Shown: positions 26,965 through 40,017 of the stretch, one piece after another
Numbering within the stretch: the stretch's first letter is position 1
How the letters are laid out: every line of letters starts with the position of its first letter
DNA from: Deltaproteobacteria bacterium RIFCSPHIGHO2_02_FULL_44_16
GTDB lineage: Bacteria; UBA10199; 2-02-FULL-44-16
Direction: 5' to 3'
DNA: 64,000 nt
Assembly (NCBI GenBank): GCA_001798185.1
Contig: MGRM01000022.1
Location: 1-64,000, forward strand
The notes under the pieces: generated by a model
Databases searched by the model: none
What the model saw: the letters and a program-made list of their open reading frames with translations, nothing else
What the model was told of the DNA's origin: nothing
Position numbers and translations under genes: made by a program

Positions 26965-26984
26965 TTATCCACACCTGTGGACAA
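26965..26984. promoter_or_regulatory. DnaA boxes upstream of dnaA
   Basis: TTATCCACA (26965-26973, consensus) and, inverted, TGTGGACAA (26976-26984). They lie about 23 bases before the dnaA ATG and fit autorepression or part of the origin. Confidence 0.75.
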
Positions 26985-27006
26985 ACCTGTGAGTTACTCG
27001 AACACC

Positions 27007-28338
27007 ATGCCAGACCTGCTACAACAGCTCAAAGAGAGGGTTTTTCATAAAATCAGTAGGCTTAATTTTTCGACCTGGTTTGAGCCGATCGAAGCAGCCA
27101 AACGAGAAGGCGAGAACTTTACGTTGGTGGTTCCCAACAAGTTTGTTGCGGACTGGATCCAGGACTACTATCACGATCTCATCAAACAAGAGCTCAAAGC
27201 TCTGACCAATCTCGATCACCGCATTCAATTCGAAGTTCGAGAAGAGACAGAACACGCAAACGAGACATCGGTATCTGGCAATGTGGAAAAAGTCCTTCCG
27301 GAGCGTATCCGAAACATCAGCCATTTAAATCCCAAATATACTTTTGATCGATTTGTCGTGGGAAGCTCGAATCAATTCGCCCATGCTGCAAGCAAGGCAA
27401 CGGCAGAACTCCCTGGCGGAAACTATAATCCTCTCTTTCTGTACGGCGGTGTGGGGCTTGGGAAAACCCATCTTTTACATGCGATCGGTCTCGATATTTT
27501 ACGTCAACGGCCAGAGCTCTCCATCGTCTATGTGTCGTCAGAGCGTTTTATGAACGAGCTGATCAATGCCATTCGCTATGAGAAAACAGCTGAGTTTCGA
27601 CGAAAATATCGTGATATGTGCGATGTTCTTTTGATCGACGATATTCAGTTTATAGCCGGCAAAGAACGAACCCAGGACGAGTTTTTTCACACATTTAACA
27701 CTCTGCATGAAGCGCAAAAACAGCTCGTCATGACCAGTGATAAAAGTCCGAAAGATATTCAAGGACTCGAAGAGAGACTTCGATCTCGTTTTGAATGGGG
27801 GCTTATTGCCGATATTCAAGCGCCCGACCTGGAAACCCGCATCGCTATTTTGAAGAAAAAAGCAGATGCTGAAAAACTCGGCTGTCCTGATGATGTCGCG
27901 ATGTTTCTGGCAAGCTCCATTAAATCAAACGTGCGTGAGCTGGAAGGATCGCTTCTTCGTCTCAACGCCTTTGCCTCGCTCACCAAATCACCTCTCTCCG
28001 TCGATTTCGCGCGAGAGGTGTTAAAAAACGTGATCGACGACCGAAGGCAGCCGTGCTCGATTGAAGCCATTCAAAGAACGGTGGCAACATTTTATCAGGT
28101 GAATGTTTCCGATTTAAAATCACCCCGTCGCGTAAGGTCTTTTTCCTATCCCCGTCAAATTGCGATGTATTTGTGTAAGAAACATGCCGGCGCCTCTTTT
28201 CCTGAAATTGGACAACGCTTCGGAGGAAAAGATCACACAACGGTCATTCACGCGTGTCGGAAGATTGAAAAACTTCTTCAAGCCGACATAAAACTCAAAA
28301 ACGACATCGAATCCCTCGAAAAAAATCTGACACATTGA
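27007..28338 (+). CDS. dnaA: Chromosomal replication initiator DnaA
   Basis: AAA+ initiator that binds DnaA boxes and opens the origin. Domain I begins MPDLLQQLKERVFHKISRLNFSTWFEPI. The AAA+ domain has NPLFLYGGVGLGKTHLLHA (Walker A), LLIDDIQFIAGKERTQDEFF (Walker B) and RLRSRFEWGL. Domain IV ends with the DNA-binding signature KDHTTVIHACRKIEKL. The ATG at 27007 is chosen because it aligns domain I with other DnaA proteins; an in-frame GTG at 26977 would place the start over a DnaA box and has no ribosome-binding site. Confidence 0.96.
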   Translation: MPDLLQQLKERVFHKISRLNFSTWFEPIEAAKREGENFTLVVPNKFVADWIQDYYHDLIKQELKALTNLDHRIQFEVREETEHANETSVSGNVEKVLPERIRNISHLNPKYTFDRFVVGSSNQFAHAASKATAELPGGNYNPLFLYGGVGLGKTHLLHAIGLDILRQRPELSIVYVSSERFMNELINAIRYEKTAEFRRKYRDMCDVLLIDDIQFIAGKERTQDEFFHTFNTLHEAQKQLVMTSDKSPKDIQGLEERLRSRFEWGLIADIQAPDLETRIAILKKKADAEKLGCPDDVAMFLASSIKSNVRELEGSLLRLNAFASLTKSPLSVDFAREVLKNVIDDRRQPCSIEAIQRTVATFYQVNVSDLKSPRRVRSFSYPRQIAMYLCKKHAGASFPEIGQRFGGKDHTTVIHACRKIEKLLQADIKLKNDIESLEKNLTH

Positions 28339-28586
28339 AATCAACAGGCGTTGTGCATAACACTGTGTGTATTGTTCGGAAATCAGTGTTGACAACCTTC
28401 ATCTGAGTGGACTAGCTCTGAAGACTGTGAATGACGTAGGTTTTTGCGAGAACTTTTCCCATGATGTCCTTTTTGAATTCAGCTCACACATCAACGCGTT
28501 ATCTTACTTATCACCATATTCACAGCTCCTACGACTACTGCTATTTATATATTTATAAAGATATTTATTATTAGTAAGGGACAAAC
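28339..28586. other. oriC: Probable replication origin region between dnaA and dnaN
   Basis: The 248-base gap has no gene. It contains a consensus DnaA box on the minus strand (TGTGCATAA, 28352-28360), further partial boxes (for example TATTCACAG near 28510) and an A/T-rich tract at about 28540-28580 made of TTTATAT/TTATTA units, suitable as an unwinding element. With the boxes ahead of dnaA, this is the natural origin candidate. A GC-skew plot of the whole chromosome would decide. Confidence 0.6.
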
Positions 28587-29693
28587 ATGGAACTCAAAAT
28601 TGATCGTGCTGCGCTTGTCAGAGAACTCCACCTCGTTCAAGGAATTGTCGAACGCAAAACAACCATGCCGATTTTGGCAAACGTTCTTCTCGAAGCAAAA
28701 AAGAAAAAGCTGATTACCACCGCTACTGATTTAGAAGTCGGAGTAACAAGCTCAGTCGAAGCTGATGTGACAAAAGAAGGACGCGTGACGGTTCATGCAC
28801 GTGGTCTTTACGATATTGTCAAAGAACTTCCAGAAGAGACGATTCATCTGACAGTGAATGATAAAAATTGGATTCACATTCAGTGTGGTCGATCTGATTT
28901 TAAAATCGTCGGACTTGCGGCTGATGAATTTCCCGCACTTCCTCAAAAAGGGGATGGCGCTGCGGCATCGCTTCCCATTACCATGATGCTTGAGATGATT
29001 GAAAAAACGGCGTTTGCGATGTCAAACGATGAGACCCGCTATAATCTCAACGGCATTATGTTCGAACACGAAAAAGGGAAAAAGATTCGAATGGTGGCAA
29101 CTGACGGGCATCGCCTTTCGATTGCCGAGCGTCCCTGCGACGCGAACATGAATACGTTTCCGGCAAGCGTGATTATTCCACGCAAAGGAGTCATGGAGTT
29201 GAAACGCCTCATCGAAGGGAAAGAGGGGAGCTTTGAACTCTTTGTCGACGCGAAACATGCCATTCTTCATCAAGGAAAAGTGACGCTTACGATTCGTCTC
29301 ATTGACGGACAGTTTCCGCCGTATAAACAAGTGATTCCAAAAGAGAGTCGACGTGAAGTGGGTGTGAATCGTGAAACTATTGTGCAGGCACTGCGGCGTG
29401 TCGGCGCGATGTCGAGTGAACGCACACGCGGTGTTCGCTTTGCTTTTTCTCCAAAAAATCTTGAAATCTCGAGCAACAACCCCGATTTTGGGGAAGCCCA
29501 CGAAGAACTGTCGGCAAATTATCGTGGAGAGTCGTTTGCGATTGGATTTAACGCGCGCTACGTGCTCGATGCTCTGTCGGTTCTTGAAGATGAAGAAGCC
29601 AAGTTGAAACTCGGTGATGATACGGCCCCCTGTGTGGTCACCAGTGAGTTTGATAAAGGTTTTACGCACATCATCATGCCGATGCGAATATGA
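28587..29693 (+). CDS. dnaN: DNA polymerase III beta subunit (sliding clamp)
   Basis: Ring-shaped processivity clamp. 368 residues with three clamp domains: MELKIDRAALVRELHLVQGIVERKTTMPILANVLLEA at the start, NDETRYNLNGIMFE and MVATDGHRLSIAERPC in the middle, and the C-terminal hallmark HIIMPMRI. A good ribosome-binding site (AAGGGA) precedes the ATG. Only 3 bases separate it from recF. Confidence 0.97.
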   Translation: MELKIDRAALVRELHLVQGIVERKTTMPILANVLLEAKKKKLITTATDLEVGVTSSVEADVTKEGRVTVHARGLYDIVKELPEETIHLTVNDKNWIHIQCGRSDFKIVGLAADEFPALPQKGDGAAASLPITMMLEMIEKTAFAMSNDETRYNLNGIMFEHEKGKKIRMVATDGHRLSIAERPCDANMNTFPASVIIPRKGVMELKRLIEGKEGSFELFVDAKHAILHQGKVTLTIRLIDGQFPPYKQVIPKESRREVGVNRETIVQALRRVGAMSSERTRGVRFAFSPKNLEISSNNPDFGEAHEELSANYRGESFAIGFNARYVLDALSVLEDEEAKLKLGDDTAPCVVTSEFDKGFTHIIMPMRI

Positions 29694-29696
29694 TGC

Positions 29697-30818
29697 ATGA
29701 AAGTCCTCTCCCTTTCCCTGACACATTTTAGAAATTTTTCTTCTGAGCAGCTTTCTTTTGGAGAACGATTTAACATTTTCGTCGGCAAAAACGCTCAAGG
29801 GAAGACGAATATTCTCGAGGCCCTCTTTCTTTTTGCGACAGGGAGTTCTTTTCGTACCAGTGAATTCCGAAATTTGATCCAATGGCAGGAGCCACGCTCT
29901 TTTCTGGAGGCAGAGGTGGATCGGCCAGAAGGAAAAGACGTTTGGAGTTGTTCGTTAACAGCCAAAGAGAAACAGATTCATAAAAACGGCAAAGCTCTCT
30001 CTTCGCGTTTCAAGCGCGGACTCGATGTCGTTCTTTTTTCGCCCGAAGAAATTCTGCTCCTTCGCGATCTCCCTTCCGCAAGACGTGCGTATATAGATCA
30101 CTTTGTCAGTCGCTTTTTACCGCAACATCGTCCCCTCGTTCGAAACTATGAAAAAATTCTTTCGCATCGAAATGCGATTTTGAAAGACGATCTTCTTCGC
30201 GACGAAGAGAAGCTGACGCGTTTGAAAGACTGGAATCGTCAGCTTTTAGTTCAAGGAACGCAGATCATACTCATCCGCGCGAGTGCAGTCGATGAACTCA
30301 ATCTGGAACTCCAACGCCAATATGCCTCTATTGTTCGGAAAGATGAAGAAGCCGCTTTTGTCTACATGCCGTTTTGTGGAAAGATTGCGTTTATCAAAGG
30401 GGAGATTGAATCAAGGTTTGAAGAACATCTCGATCGAAGAGCGCGAGATGAGCTTATACGGAGAATTTCGCTTGTCGGACCACAACGGGATGATTTTATC
30501 GCTTCACTTTCCGGGAATGCGATTGCCCATTTCGGCTCTCAAGGAGAGCATCGCAGTTTTATTCTGGCGATGAAGGTGGCAGAACTTGAACTTACCAGCA
30601 AAAAAGAGGGGGCTCAGCCCCTCTTTTTACTCGACGACGTTGCAAGTGAGCTCGATGAAGCGCGGAATGCCTCTTTTTTTGAATATCTTCAACAAAGTCA
30701 GGGTCAAATTTTTATTACGACCACAGATATTCATCAGATTCGTTTTTCGAGCCATGACCACATCAAACTTTTTAACGTGAGCGCAGGCAAAGTGAAGTCT
30801 TTACTTTTTCCTCTCTGA
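29697..30818 (+). CDS. recF: DNA replication and repair protein RecF
   Basis: SMC-like ATPase that loads RecA at gaps. Walker A FVGKNAQGKTNILEALFL, signature GSQGEHRSFILAMKVAEL and Walker B FLLDDVASELD are all present. 373 residues, normal. Start ATG at 29697 is 3 bases after the dnaN stop. An 11-bp hairpin followed by a T-run lies inside the coding sequence at 30601-30628. Confidence 0.96.
   Translation: MKVLSLSLTHFRNFSSEQLSFGERFNIFVGKNAQGKTNILEALFLFATGSSFRTSEFRNLIQWQEPRSFLEAEVDRPEGKDVWSCSLTAKEKQIHKNGKALSSRFKRGLDVVLFSPEEILLLRDLPSARRAYIDHFVSRFLPQHRPLVRNYEKILSHRNAILKDDLLRDEEKLTRLKDWNRQLLVQGTQIILIRASAVDELNLELQRQYASIVRKDEEAAFVYMPFCGKIAFIKGEIESRFEEHLDRRARDELIRRISLVGPQRDDFIASLSGNAIAHFGSQGEHRSFILAMKVAELELTSKKEGAQPLFLLDDVASELDEARNASFFEYLQQSQGQIFITTTDIHQIRFSSHDHIKLFNVSAGKVKSLLFPL
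30601..30628 (+). terminator. Terminator-like hairpin inside recF
   Basis: AAAAAGAGGGG, loop GCTCAG, then CCCCTCTTTTT: a perfect 11-bp stem ending in five T. It encodes the residues just before the RecF Walker B motif. If active, it would reduce read-through towards gyrB. Confidence 0.45.
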
Positions 30819-30863
30819 CCGTTAAAGAGAATCTCTTAAAAGAAGCGTCAAATGGCATTTTGA

Positions 30864-34622
<3,759 letters not shown>

Positions 34623-34704
34623 TTCATCGCAACTCTTTTTTCTCTCTGACGATAAGAAAACAAATGAATCCTCTTCTTTTGAAGAAGAAAGAGAGAAATG
34701 AGTC

Positions 34705-35118
34705 ATGATATATCTCCCCTATCTCGGATATCTCGCTTTGGCATCATTGCTTGGTGTTGTCGTTGCGCGTTGTGATTCGTGTGGGGCACGACGTAAGGAA
34801 ATGGTGACGTCTGAAGTTTGGATTGAAGGTGAATGTAAATCTGACGCAGATGTACGTGCACGCGTTCGAGAAGCAACTGCGGATTTATGTGGTGAAGATG
34901 CTGAATGGGAACATGCTTGGCCGCCAGTAGATCAATATCATTGTCGACAAGGAGAGAATCAATTTATGGTCAAAGCTCTTGGCGATTGTTATTATCGAGG
35001 AATGTTTGGAGGCAAGAAGCAATGGGAGAGCACGCCTCCTCAAGAATTTGATACCGACTCGCAGGGCCGATGGCGGCGAAAATTAAAGAGTGAAAATGAA
35101 CCATCACCCAATCTTTAA
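34705..35118 (+). CDS. Hypothetical Cys-containing exported protein, 137 residues
   Basis: No family recognised. The N-terminus MIYLPYLGYLALASLLGVVVARC is hydrophobic and ends at a Cys, so a lipoprotein or anchored protein is possible. The rest is charged, with several Cys (CDSCGARR, GECKSD, DLCGED, YHCRQG, GDCYYRG) that could form disulfides. It lies 82 bases after gyrB and its 3' end overlaps the convergent DUF1795 gene by 15 bases. Confidence 0.6.
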   Translation: MIYLPYLGYLALASLLGVVVARCDSCGARRKEMVTSEVWIEGECKSDADVRARVREATADLCGEDAEWEHAWPPVDQYHCRQGENQFMVKALGDCYYRGMFGGKKQWESTPPQEFDTDSQGRWRRKLKSENEPSPNL

Positions 35119-35589
35119 ACTTTTCAAAAATTCCTGAAATGGTTTGTAATAATCTTTAAATTTATCGTTGGGGAAACTCGCCGTCATATTAATCGCAAGG
35201 CGCTCTTTGAGAAGTGTGACTTGCACCTGTTTCACAATTTGTCCCGGTTGAATGTTGGGCGCTGGACGATTTGGATTTTGTTGTTTCATGATCTCCGCCA
35301 TGGAAGAGACATCCCAACTACAGATCATCATCTTGCCGCGAACACCGGAGATGGCGATATCTTTTTCGTCAGAAATTTTGAGATCTTTGATGCCGCGATT
35401 TTGAATCGACTCTTTTATTTTCGCAAAATAATCCGCAAGCTGCACTTCCTTTGGAAGATATTCTTTGGTAACAATAACATTGGGTTTAACGTTTTTATCG
35501 TCGCTTGGAAGTGTAAGGGTGAGCATTCCTTGAACATTCCAATCGTCTGGGATGTCGGCTAAAAATTCAGCCAGAGCAAGTTTTGACAT
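35104..35589 (-). CDS. DUF1795 / DcrB-like protein
   Basis: 161 residues resembling the DUF1795 (DcrB-like) family, as in FLADIPDDWNVQGMLTLTLP and a final QVTLLKERLAINMTASFPNDKFKDY strand-helix pattern. Family members occur near type VI secretion loci, but no such genes are present here. No signal peptide. Start ATG at 35589 with AGGAGG upstream. Confidence 0.65.
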   Translation of the reverse strand: MSKLALAEFLADIPDDWNVQGMLTLTLPSDDKNVKPNVIVTKEYLPKEVQLADYFAKIKESIQNRGIKDLKISDEKDIAISGVRGKMMICSWDVSSMAEIMKQQNPNRPAPNIQPGQIVKQVQVTLLKERLAINMTASFPNDKFKDYYKPFQEFLKSLKIG

Positions 35590-35660
35590 AAATCCTCCTG
35601 TGTGAAAAAAGGAGTGTTATTGTCTCACGCAGATTGACTTCAACGCAAGGAATTTTCCAA

Positions 35661-36566
35661 ATGACAACAGCATATACCGTTTCAAAGAAAGAGAGCGGGA
35701 AGAGGCTCGATCAATGGGTCACGACGCACCTGAAAGTTTCACGCAAAGAGGCGAAGCGTTGGATAGACGCGGGCAATATTCGCATTCGAGGAAAGAAAAC
35801 ATTTATTGCGAGTTGGGAACTGCGTGAGGGAGATAAGATCGATATTGTTTCCTCAGAAAAGAGACGCAGTCTCCGGTATTTAAAGGTTTACTTTGAAGAT
35901 CGTGATCTTCTGGTGGTGGAAAAACCTCCTGGCCTTCTTTCGGTTCCGGAAATAGGAGAAAAAGCAGAATCACTTCTGGATCATGTGCGAGGATATCTGA
36001 AACGAAAATATCGTGAGAGTAAAGGAGTGTATGTTGCTCCCCTTCATCGTTTAGATAGCGAGACCAGTGGTGTCATGGTCTTTGCCTGTTCAACAGTAGG
36101 AAAACAGCTTGAAGATCTCTTTCGCGAACATCGCATTGTCAGACGTTATGTGGCCGTAGTTGCAGGCCCAGTGGAAGAGGAAGCGGGAACGATTCATCGT
36201 CCACTTGAAAAAGGACATTTTAGCGGCGGCCGCAAAAGCAGAGTTTCGAAACAGGGAGAAAAAGCGGTCACCATGTTTCGAGTGCGGGAGCGTTACAGCA
36301 ATGCCACGCTTTTAGATGTAGAACTTCAAACAGGTCGAACGCATCAGATTCGTGTCCATCTCGCTTCTATCGGACACCCAGTTCTCGGCGATAAAATCTA
36401 CGGAGCTACGCTTCATGCATTAGAAAACCGGCGGCAGCCGGCGCGCCAGGCGCTGCACGCATCGCTTCTCGGCTTTCGCCATCCCGGCACCAAAAAGAAA
36501 GTAGAATTCCGCTCCCCTCTTCCCAAAGATATGAAAAAACTGATCGATCAACTTCGCGGAATTTAA
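35661..36566 (+). CDS. RluA/RluD-family pseudouridine synthase
   Basis: Isomerises uridine to pseudouridine in rRNA or tRNA. An N-terminal S4 RNA-binding domain (RLDQWVTTHLKVSRKEAKRWIDAGNIRIRGKK) precedes the catalytic domain with PLHRLDSETSGVMVFA, where the Asp is catalytic, GRTHQIRVHLASIGHPVLGD and HPGTKKKVEFRSPLP. The ATG at 35661 follows AAGGAATT; the longer frame from 35634 begins with TTG and lacks support. Target nucleotide not predictable. Confidence 0.92.
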   Translation: MTTAYTVSKKESGKRLDQWVTTHLKVSRKEAKRWIDAGNIRIRGKKTFIASWELREGDKIDIVSSEKRRSLRYLKVYFEDRDLLVVEKPPGLLSVPEIGEKAESLLDHVRGYLKRKYRESKGVYVAPLHRLDSETSGVMVFACSTVGKQLEDLFREHRIVRRYVAVVAGPVEEEAGTIHRPLEKGHFSGGRKSRVSKQGEKAVTMFRVRERYSNATLLDVELQTGRTHQIRVHLASIGHPVLGDKIYGATLHALENRRQPARQALHASLLGFRHPGTKKKVEFRSPLPKDMKKLIDQLRGI

Positions 36567-36625
36567 CGAATTTAACGAAGCAACCTTTTGTTTCTCGGAT
36601 CGATAAGAATCTTGAGGAGGATTTT

Positions 36626-37525
36626 ATGGCTGACGTTACAATGCGACAATGTGCAGAATTACATATACAGGTCTATGCAAAAGATCGTGAAGGATTGACG
36701 ACTGAAGAATGTGCAATGGTGAGCAATCTCTGCTTCGATCAATTCTCGATGGCGGAAGTCAAAAGCCAATGTTCATTTGCGATTGACCTGACATACAGAA
36801 GAGGAGCGTTTGCAGACCATACGAGCCAAGGAGCAATTGTTCATTTGCTTACACATGATCACGAGTTTTGGATTTTTCGACACACCATGATCAAAGCGCA
36901 ACATGCGTGGTTTTTAGACCCACAACATCCCGAACGAAGAGAGACCAATGAATATCTGGATTTTTTGAAACAAAATATCCCTTCCCCAGACATTTTGAAT
37001 TATGCGCCAGCACTTTCCGTTGATCAGCAAACCGAACTCTGGATTTTTTATTTCCAGCAAGCAGAACAATTTAAAAAATTATCAGATCGTAGCCGCTATC
37101 GAACCGAACTCGTTGATGCGATTGCCCAAGACAAGCTTCGCGTTCACATGAACTCAACCGTTATTGAATTTCTCGTTAGCTGCGCTCCTATTGCAGGAGA
37201 ACAAGTTGCTTTTATTCTTAAAAAAAATAGGGCAACGCTTCAAGTGCTTGAGAACGCATTTAGCGAATTTGAGGGTGCGATGAGAGACATTAAAGTCGCA
37301 GTTGAAGAAGATCAATCAGTAGAAGAATTTCGTGCTTTTTTGATAAAAAATTTTCTTCCTCCTTCCCTTCGGATGCTTATGTTACTAAAAGCGCTTTATG
37401 TTGTGGATGTTGAAAATGTCAAAATATATGAATCGAAAATAACGAAACTTATTGATGAACTGGATGAATTTATTCAACGCCGATTCGGAAAGACTCTTCA
37501 AAGAGAAAAATTTTTCATGCTTTGA
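36626..37525 (+). CDS. Hypothetical protein, 299 residues
   Basis: No family recognised. The ATG at 36626 is well supported by GAGGAGG. The product looks soluble and mostly helical, with several Cys near the start (RQCAELH, EECAMVSNLCFDQ, SQCSF) and a helical C-terminus (LIDELDEFIQRRFGKTLQREKF). No signal peptide. It converges on the methyltransferase gene with 3 bases between stops. Confidence 0.7.
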   Translation: MADVTMRQCAELHIQVYAKDREGLTTEECAMVSNLCFDQFSMAEVKSQCSFAIDLTYRRGAFADHTSQGAIVHLLTHDHEFWIFRHTMIKAQHAWFLDPQHPERRETNEYLDFLKQNIPSPDILNYAPALSVDQQTELWIFYFQQAEQFKKLSDRSRYRTELVDAIAQDKLRVHMNSTVIEFLVSCAPIAGEQVAFILKKNRATLQVLENAFSEFEGAMRDIKVAVEEDQSVEEFRAFLIKNFLPPSLRMLMLLKALYVVDVENVKIYESKITKLIDELDEFIQRRFGKTLQREKFFML

Positions 37526-37528
37526 ACG

Positions 37529-38740
37529 TCAATGTTGTTGTAATCGATTCCACTGAAGTTTCACTTCAAATGTTTTCTCATCTTCAACACGAAATTTATT
37601 TTCTGGCCAGATGACGGTATCCCCACGCTTTGCATTATGAAATGCGACTGCCTTTTTCGAACGGTCGCGATCGAGTTGGGTAACGCGAGTCAGTTTTCCT
37701 TGCTCCCCACATAAAAGCAGTTCTGCCTTTCCTCTGGAAGGCATAGGAGAAGAGACGATCCTGTGGGTAGGGGCGTGCGGTGCATGCCCGGATAAGGGCG
37801 AACGCCGTTCGCCCCTACCTTGGTCCTGTTGAAAGATCATGTAGGCCATTTTGAGATAATCGTGTTTGTTGCCAATAAAGCGATCGATATCGCGAATGAG
37901 TGCCGGACACTTCCATTCAATATAGAAATGACACCAATCCCGTTTGTTCGCTTCCCGCATGGGACAGTTTTTTTGATGCAGGCAAGGCGCAAGAACCGTT
38001 GCATCGTGATGTTCTAAAAGCAGATCACGAAGTTCCATCAGATTTCGTGTTGTTTTCTGGAGAGCAGGATCAATGATAATGAAGCTGCCACGCAGATGAG
38101 AACTTATAAGCTGTTTACAAAATTGAGAGTGTTCTTCCACGACATTCCCCATTTCGTTGAGAATGTTTGCGGCAATAATGAGATCGAATTTTTTGTTCGC
38201 AGGAAGCGAGCGCGATATCCCACGAGTTCGCATCTCTTCTGAATGAAAAACAATGTTATGTTTTTCAGAACAGAGTCGGGAAAAAAGATGTTTCGCATCT
38301 TTTATCACTTCCTTGTTTTGCTCGACGGCATGAATCGTCAATCGGCACTTCGGATAATGTTCCGTGTAGTAATGAGCGCATGCAATTGAAGCCGTTGCAG
38401 GTCCAGCTCCAACATCGAGAATATCGACGTTTTCTGTCACCGGTAGCTTTTGTAAGTGATCGAGTTGTGTCAGCGTATGGATGACTTTGACGTAATTCGT
38501 GAGGAAAAAATAGAGGAGATAACTGGAGCGAAATTCTTTTTTATTTAAATAATTTTTTGAGAGTTCTCCTCTTTCAGAAGTGAATGCATATGAAAGAGCT
38601 TCAATTGAGGGTCCAAAAAAGTGAAGATCCTTGACGTTAAAGGCATTGTCCGCAGAGCGCTGAAACCGAGAGGGGAGATAAGTTTCCTTCACATAACGAC
38701 TCAGTTCTTCTTCGAGATTTTGAGGAATCACATCAAACAT
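37529..38740 (-). CDS. Rsm22-like SAM-dependent methyltransferase
   Basis: Related to the mitochondrial Rsm22 / bacterial small-subunit rRNA methyltransferase-like family. SAM motif VDILDVGAGPATASIACAHYY, then FDLIIAANILNEMGN, and the typical Cys-rich signature APCLHQKNCPMREANKRDWCHF, probably an iron-sulfur or zinc site. Near the C-terminus, a Pro/Arg/His-rich insert (GRGERRSPLSGHAPHAPTH) is encoded by palindromic element H. After it the usual RIVSSPMPSRGKAELLLCGE segment resumes. Start 38740; 403 residues. Confidence 0.85.
   Translation of the reverse strand: MFDVIPQNLEEELSRYVKETYLPSRFQRSADNAFNVKDLHFFGPSIEALSYAFTSERGELSKNYLNKKEFRSSYLLYFFLTNYVKVIHTLTQLDHLQKLPVTENVDILDVGAGPATASIACAHYYTEHYPKCRLTIHAVEQNKEVIKDAKHLFSRLCSEKHNIVFHSEEMRTRGISRSLPANKKFDLIIAANILNEMGNVVEEHSQFCKQLISSHLRGSFIIIDPALQKTTRNLMELRDLLLEHHDATVLAPCLHQKNCPMREANKRDWCHFYIEWKCPALIRDIDRFIGNKHDYLKMAYMIFQQDQGRGERRSPLSGHAPHAPTHRIVSSPMPSRGKAELLLCGEQGKLTRVTQLDRDRSKKAVAFHNAKRGDTVIWPENKFRVEDEKTFEVKLQWNRLQQH
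37767..37818. repeat. Palindromic element H inside the Rsm22-like gene
   Basis: GTAGGGGCGTGCGG...GTTCGCCCCTAC, a 52-base palindrome with an inner GGGCGAAC/GTTCGCCC pair. Palindromes of the GTAGGGGCGA type are widespread intergenic repeats in bacteria. Here the reading frame passes through without a stop. Confidence 0.75.
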
Positions 38741-38828
38741 GCAGGCTACGTCTCATGCAGCGTAGAAAAGAGCAAGCGAACGCAACTTTTTTTGAAAGAG
38801 GTCGATAAAACAGCGAGGAGACGCTTGC

Positions 38829-39926
38829 ATGGTCGAGTCATCCAGACGAACCACCATCAAAGGAATCTGTTTTGAACATCAATGTGTTCCTCTTCTTCGC
38901 GGAGACGAGGCAGAAGAACAATTATATCGTTCGTGGGATCGGACGGGCGATGGTTATATTCATGTGAGCGCGCGTTCTCGAACAACCCTCATGAACTGGT
39001 CTGTGAACCGTTGTGTTGAACAAACCTTTCACGATGAGCTCGATCTCCCCTGGAATCTTGAAGTGGATCTCATGAAAGATGACACCCTTGAACTTGCACA
39101 TCTGCGAACACTTTTTGGATATGCGACGTTCGTTGATAGTGTCAGCCATGTGCAGTTTCATGTGTATGCCATGCCCCGACCTGCTTCTCCCATCGTTCAT
39201 CCAAAAAATGTGGTGGAGGATCTCCCTACTGTTCTGACTCATTTGCGAGAACATGCTCTTTTTCTTCAACCTGTAAATGGGCATGTGACTATTCTTTTCG
39301 CTGGCACGACTCCCACGATGGAAATGCAGAGCGCTTCTGCGTATGCAGGAGGTTGTTCTGATCACCCCGTTATTGTCATTGGTTATGATGACTCTCAGAA
39401 TATCGCAACACGTCGTCATGAAATGTCTCATGCCTGGCGTCTTTTTTCCGAAGTTGGAATTTCTTCTTGGCTCGATGAAGGGCTTGCAGAGCGGGCAGAA
39501 GATGATCCTTCTCTTTCTCCCGAAGAGATGGTGAGGAACCTCCTTCCGGAAAAAATGGAAGGAATATGGAATAATCCTCAGATGGAAAATCTGGTGTGGA
39601 GCTCAAAAAATCCAGAAGAAGCGCAACTTCGATATCAGAGTTATCTGATTGCACATGCCTTTATTCTTTATGTTGACAGCCTCTACCCACGATGGAGACT
39701 GCGTTTTGAGAGGGAATTAATGAAAACAGGATCTGCCGAAGAAGCTTTTAAAAAAGCTGTCGGTTTATCGGCAGAAGATCTTCAGGAAGGTTTTTGGAGA
39801 TGGATATATATTCAAAGACAAGAGCGAGAGCTCATGGCAGAGGCAACTCGAAAACTTGCGGGAACATTTGCGGGAAGTCATTTTCTTCGAAGTCCCCATC
39901 TGTGTCGAGAGGGACTTGAACCATAA
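38829..39926 (+). CDS. Putative zinc metallopeptidase (gluzincin-like)
   Basis: 365 residues with a HExxH zinc site, RRHEMSHAW, followed 16 residues later by [13 protein letters not shown], the Glu-containing third-ligand motif of gluzincins. No signal peptide is seen, and the N-terminal half (about residues 1-180) matches no family I know. A C-terminal helical region ([26 protein letters not shown]) is typical of MA-clan peptidases. Start ATG at 38829 is weakly supported. It ends 5 bases before the tRNA-Leu gene, which is convergent. Confidence 0.75.
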   Translation: MVESSRRTTIKGICFEHQCVPLLRGDEAEEQLYRSWDRTGDGYIHVSARSRTTLMNWSVNRCVEQTFHDELDLPWNLEVDLMKDDTLELAHLRTLFGYATFVDSVSHVQFHVYAMPRPASPIVHPKNVVEDLPTVLTHLREHALFLQPVNGHVTILFAGTTPTMEMQSASAYAGGCSDHPVIVIGYDDSQNIATRRHEMSHAWRLFSEVGISSWLDEGLAERAEDDPSLSPEEMVRNLLPEKMEGIWNNPQMENLVWSSKNPEEAQLRYQSYLIAHAFILYVDSLYPRWRLRFERELMKTGSAEEAFKKAVGLSAEDLQEGFWRWIYIQRQERELMAEATRKLAGTFAGSHFLRSPHLCREGLEP

Positions 39927-39930
39927 ATTG

Positions 39931-40011
39931 TGCCCAGGGGGGGACTCGAACCCCCACGGATTGCTCCATACGCCCCTCAAACGTACGTGTCTGCCATTCC
40001 ACCACCTGGGC
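39931..40011 (-). tRNA. tRNA-Leu(GAG)
   Basis: Acceptor stem GCCCAGG/CCTGGGC with discriminator A, D arm with GGTGGAATGGCAGACAC, and anticodon stem TACGT/GCGTA around loop TTGAGGG (anticodon GAG). A long variable arm and GGTTCGAGTCC in the T arm follow, as expected for class II tRNA-Leu. CCA is not encoded (the next bases are CAA), unlike tRNA-Asn in the same window. Confidence 0.92.
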
Positions 40012-40017
40012 CTTGCC

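Noticed and set aside
26977-27006. GTG 26977 as the dnaA start
   Set aside because: It overlaps a DnaA box, lacks a ribosome-binding site and gives ten residues not found in the usual domain I.
35104-35589. Type VI secretion locus from the DUF1795 protein
   Set aside because: No other type VI genes occur in the window and the family is not restricted to such loci.
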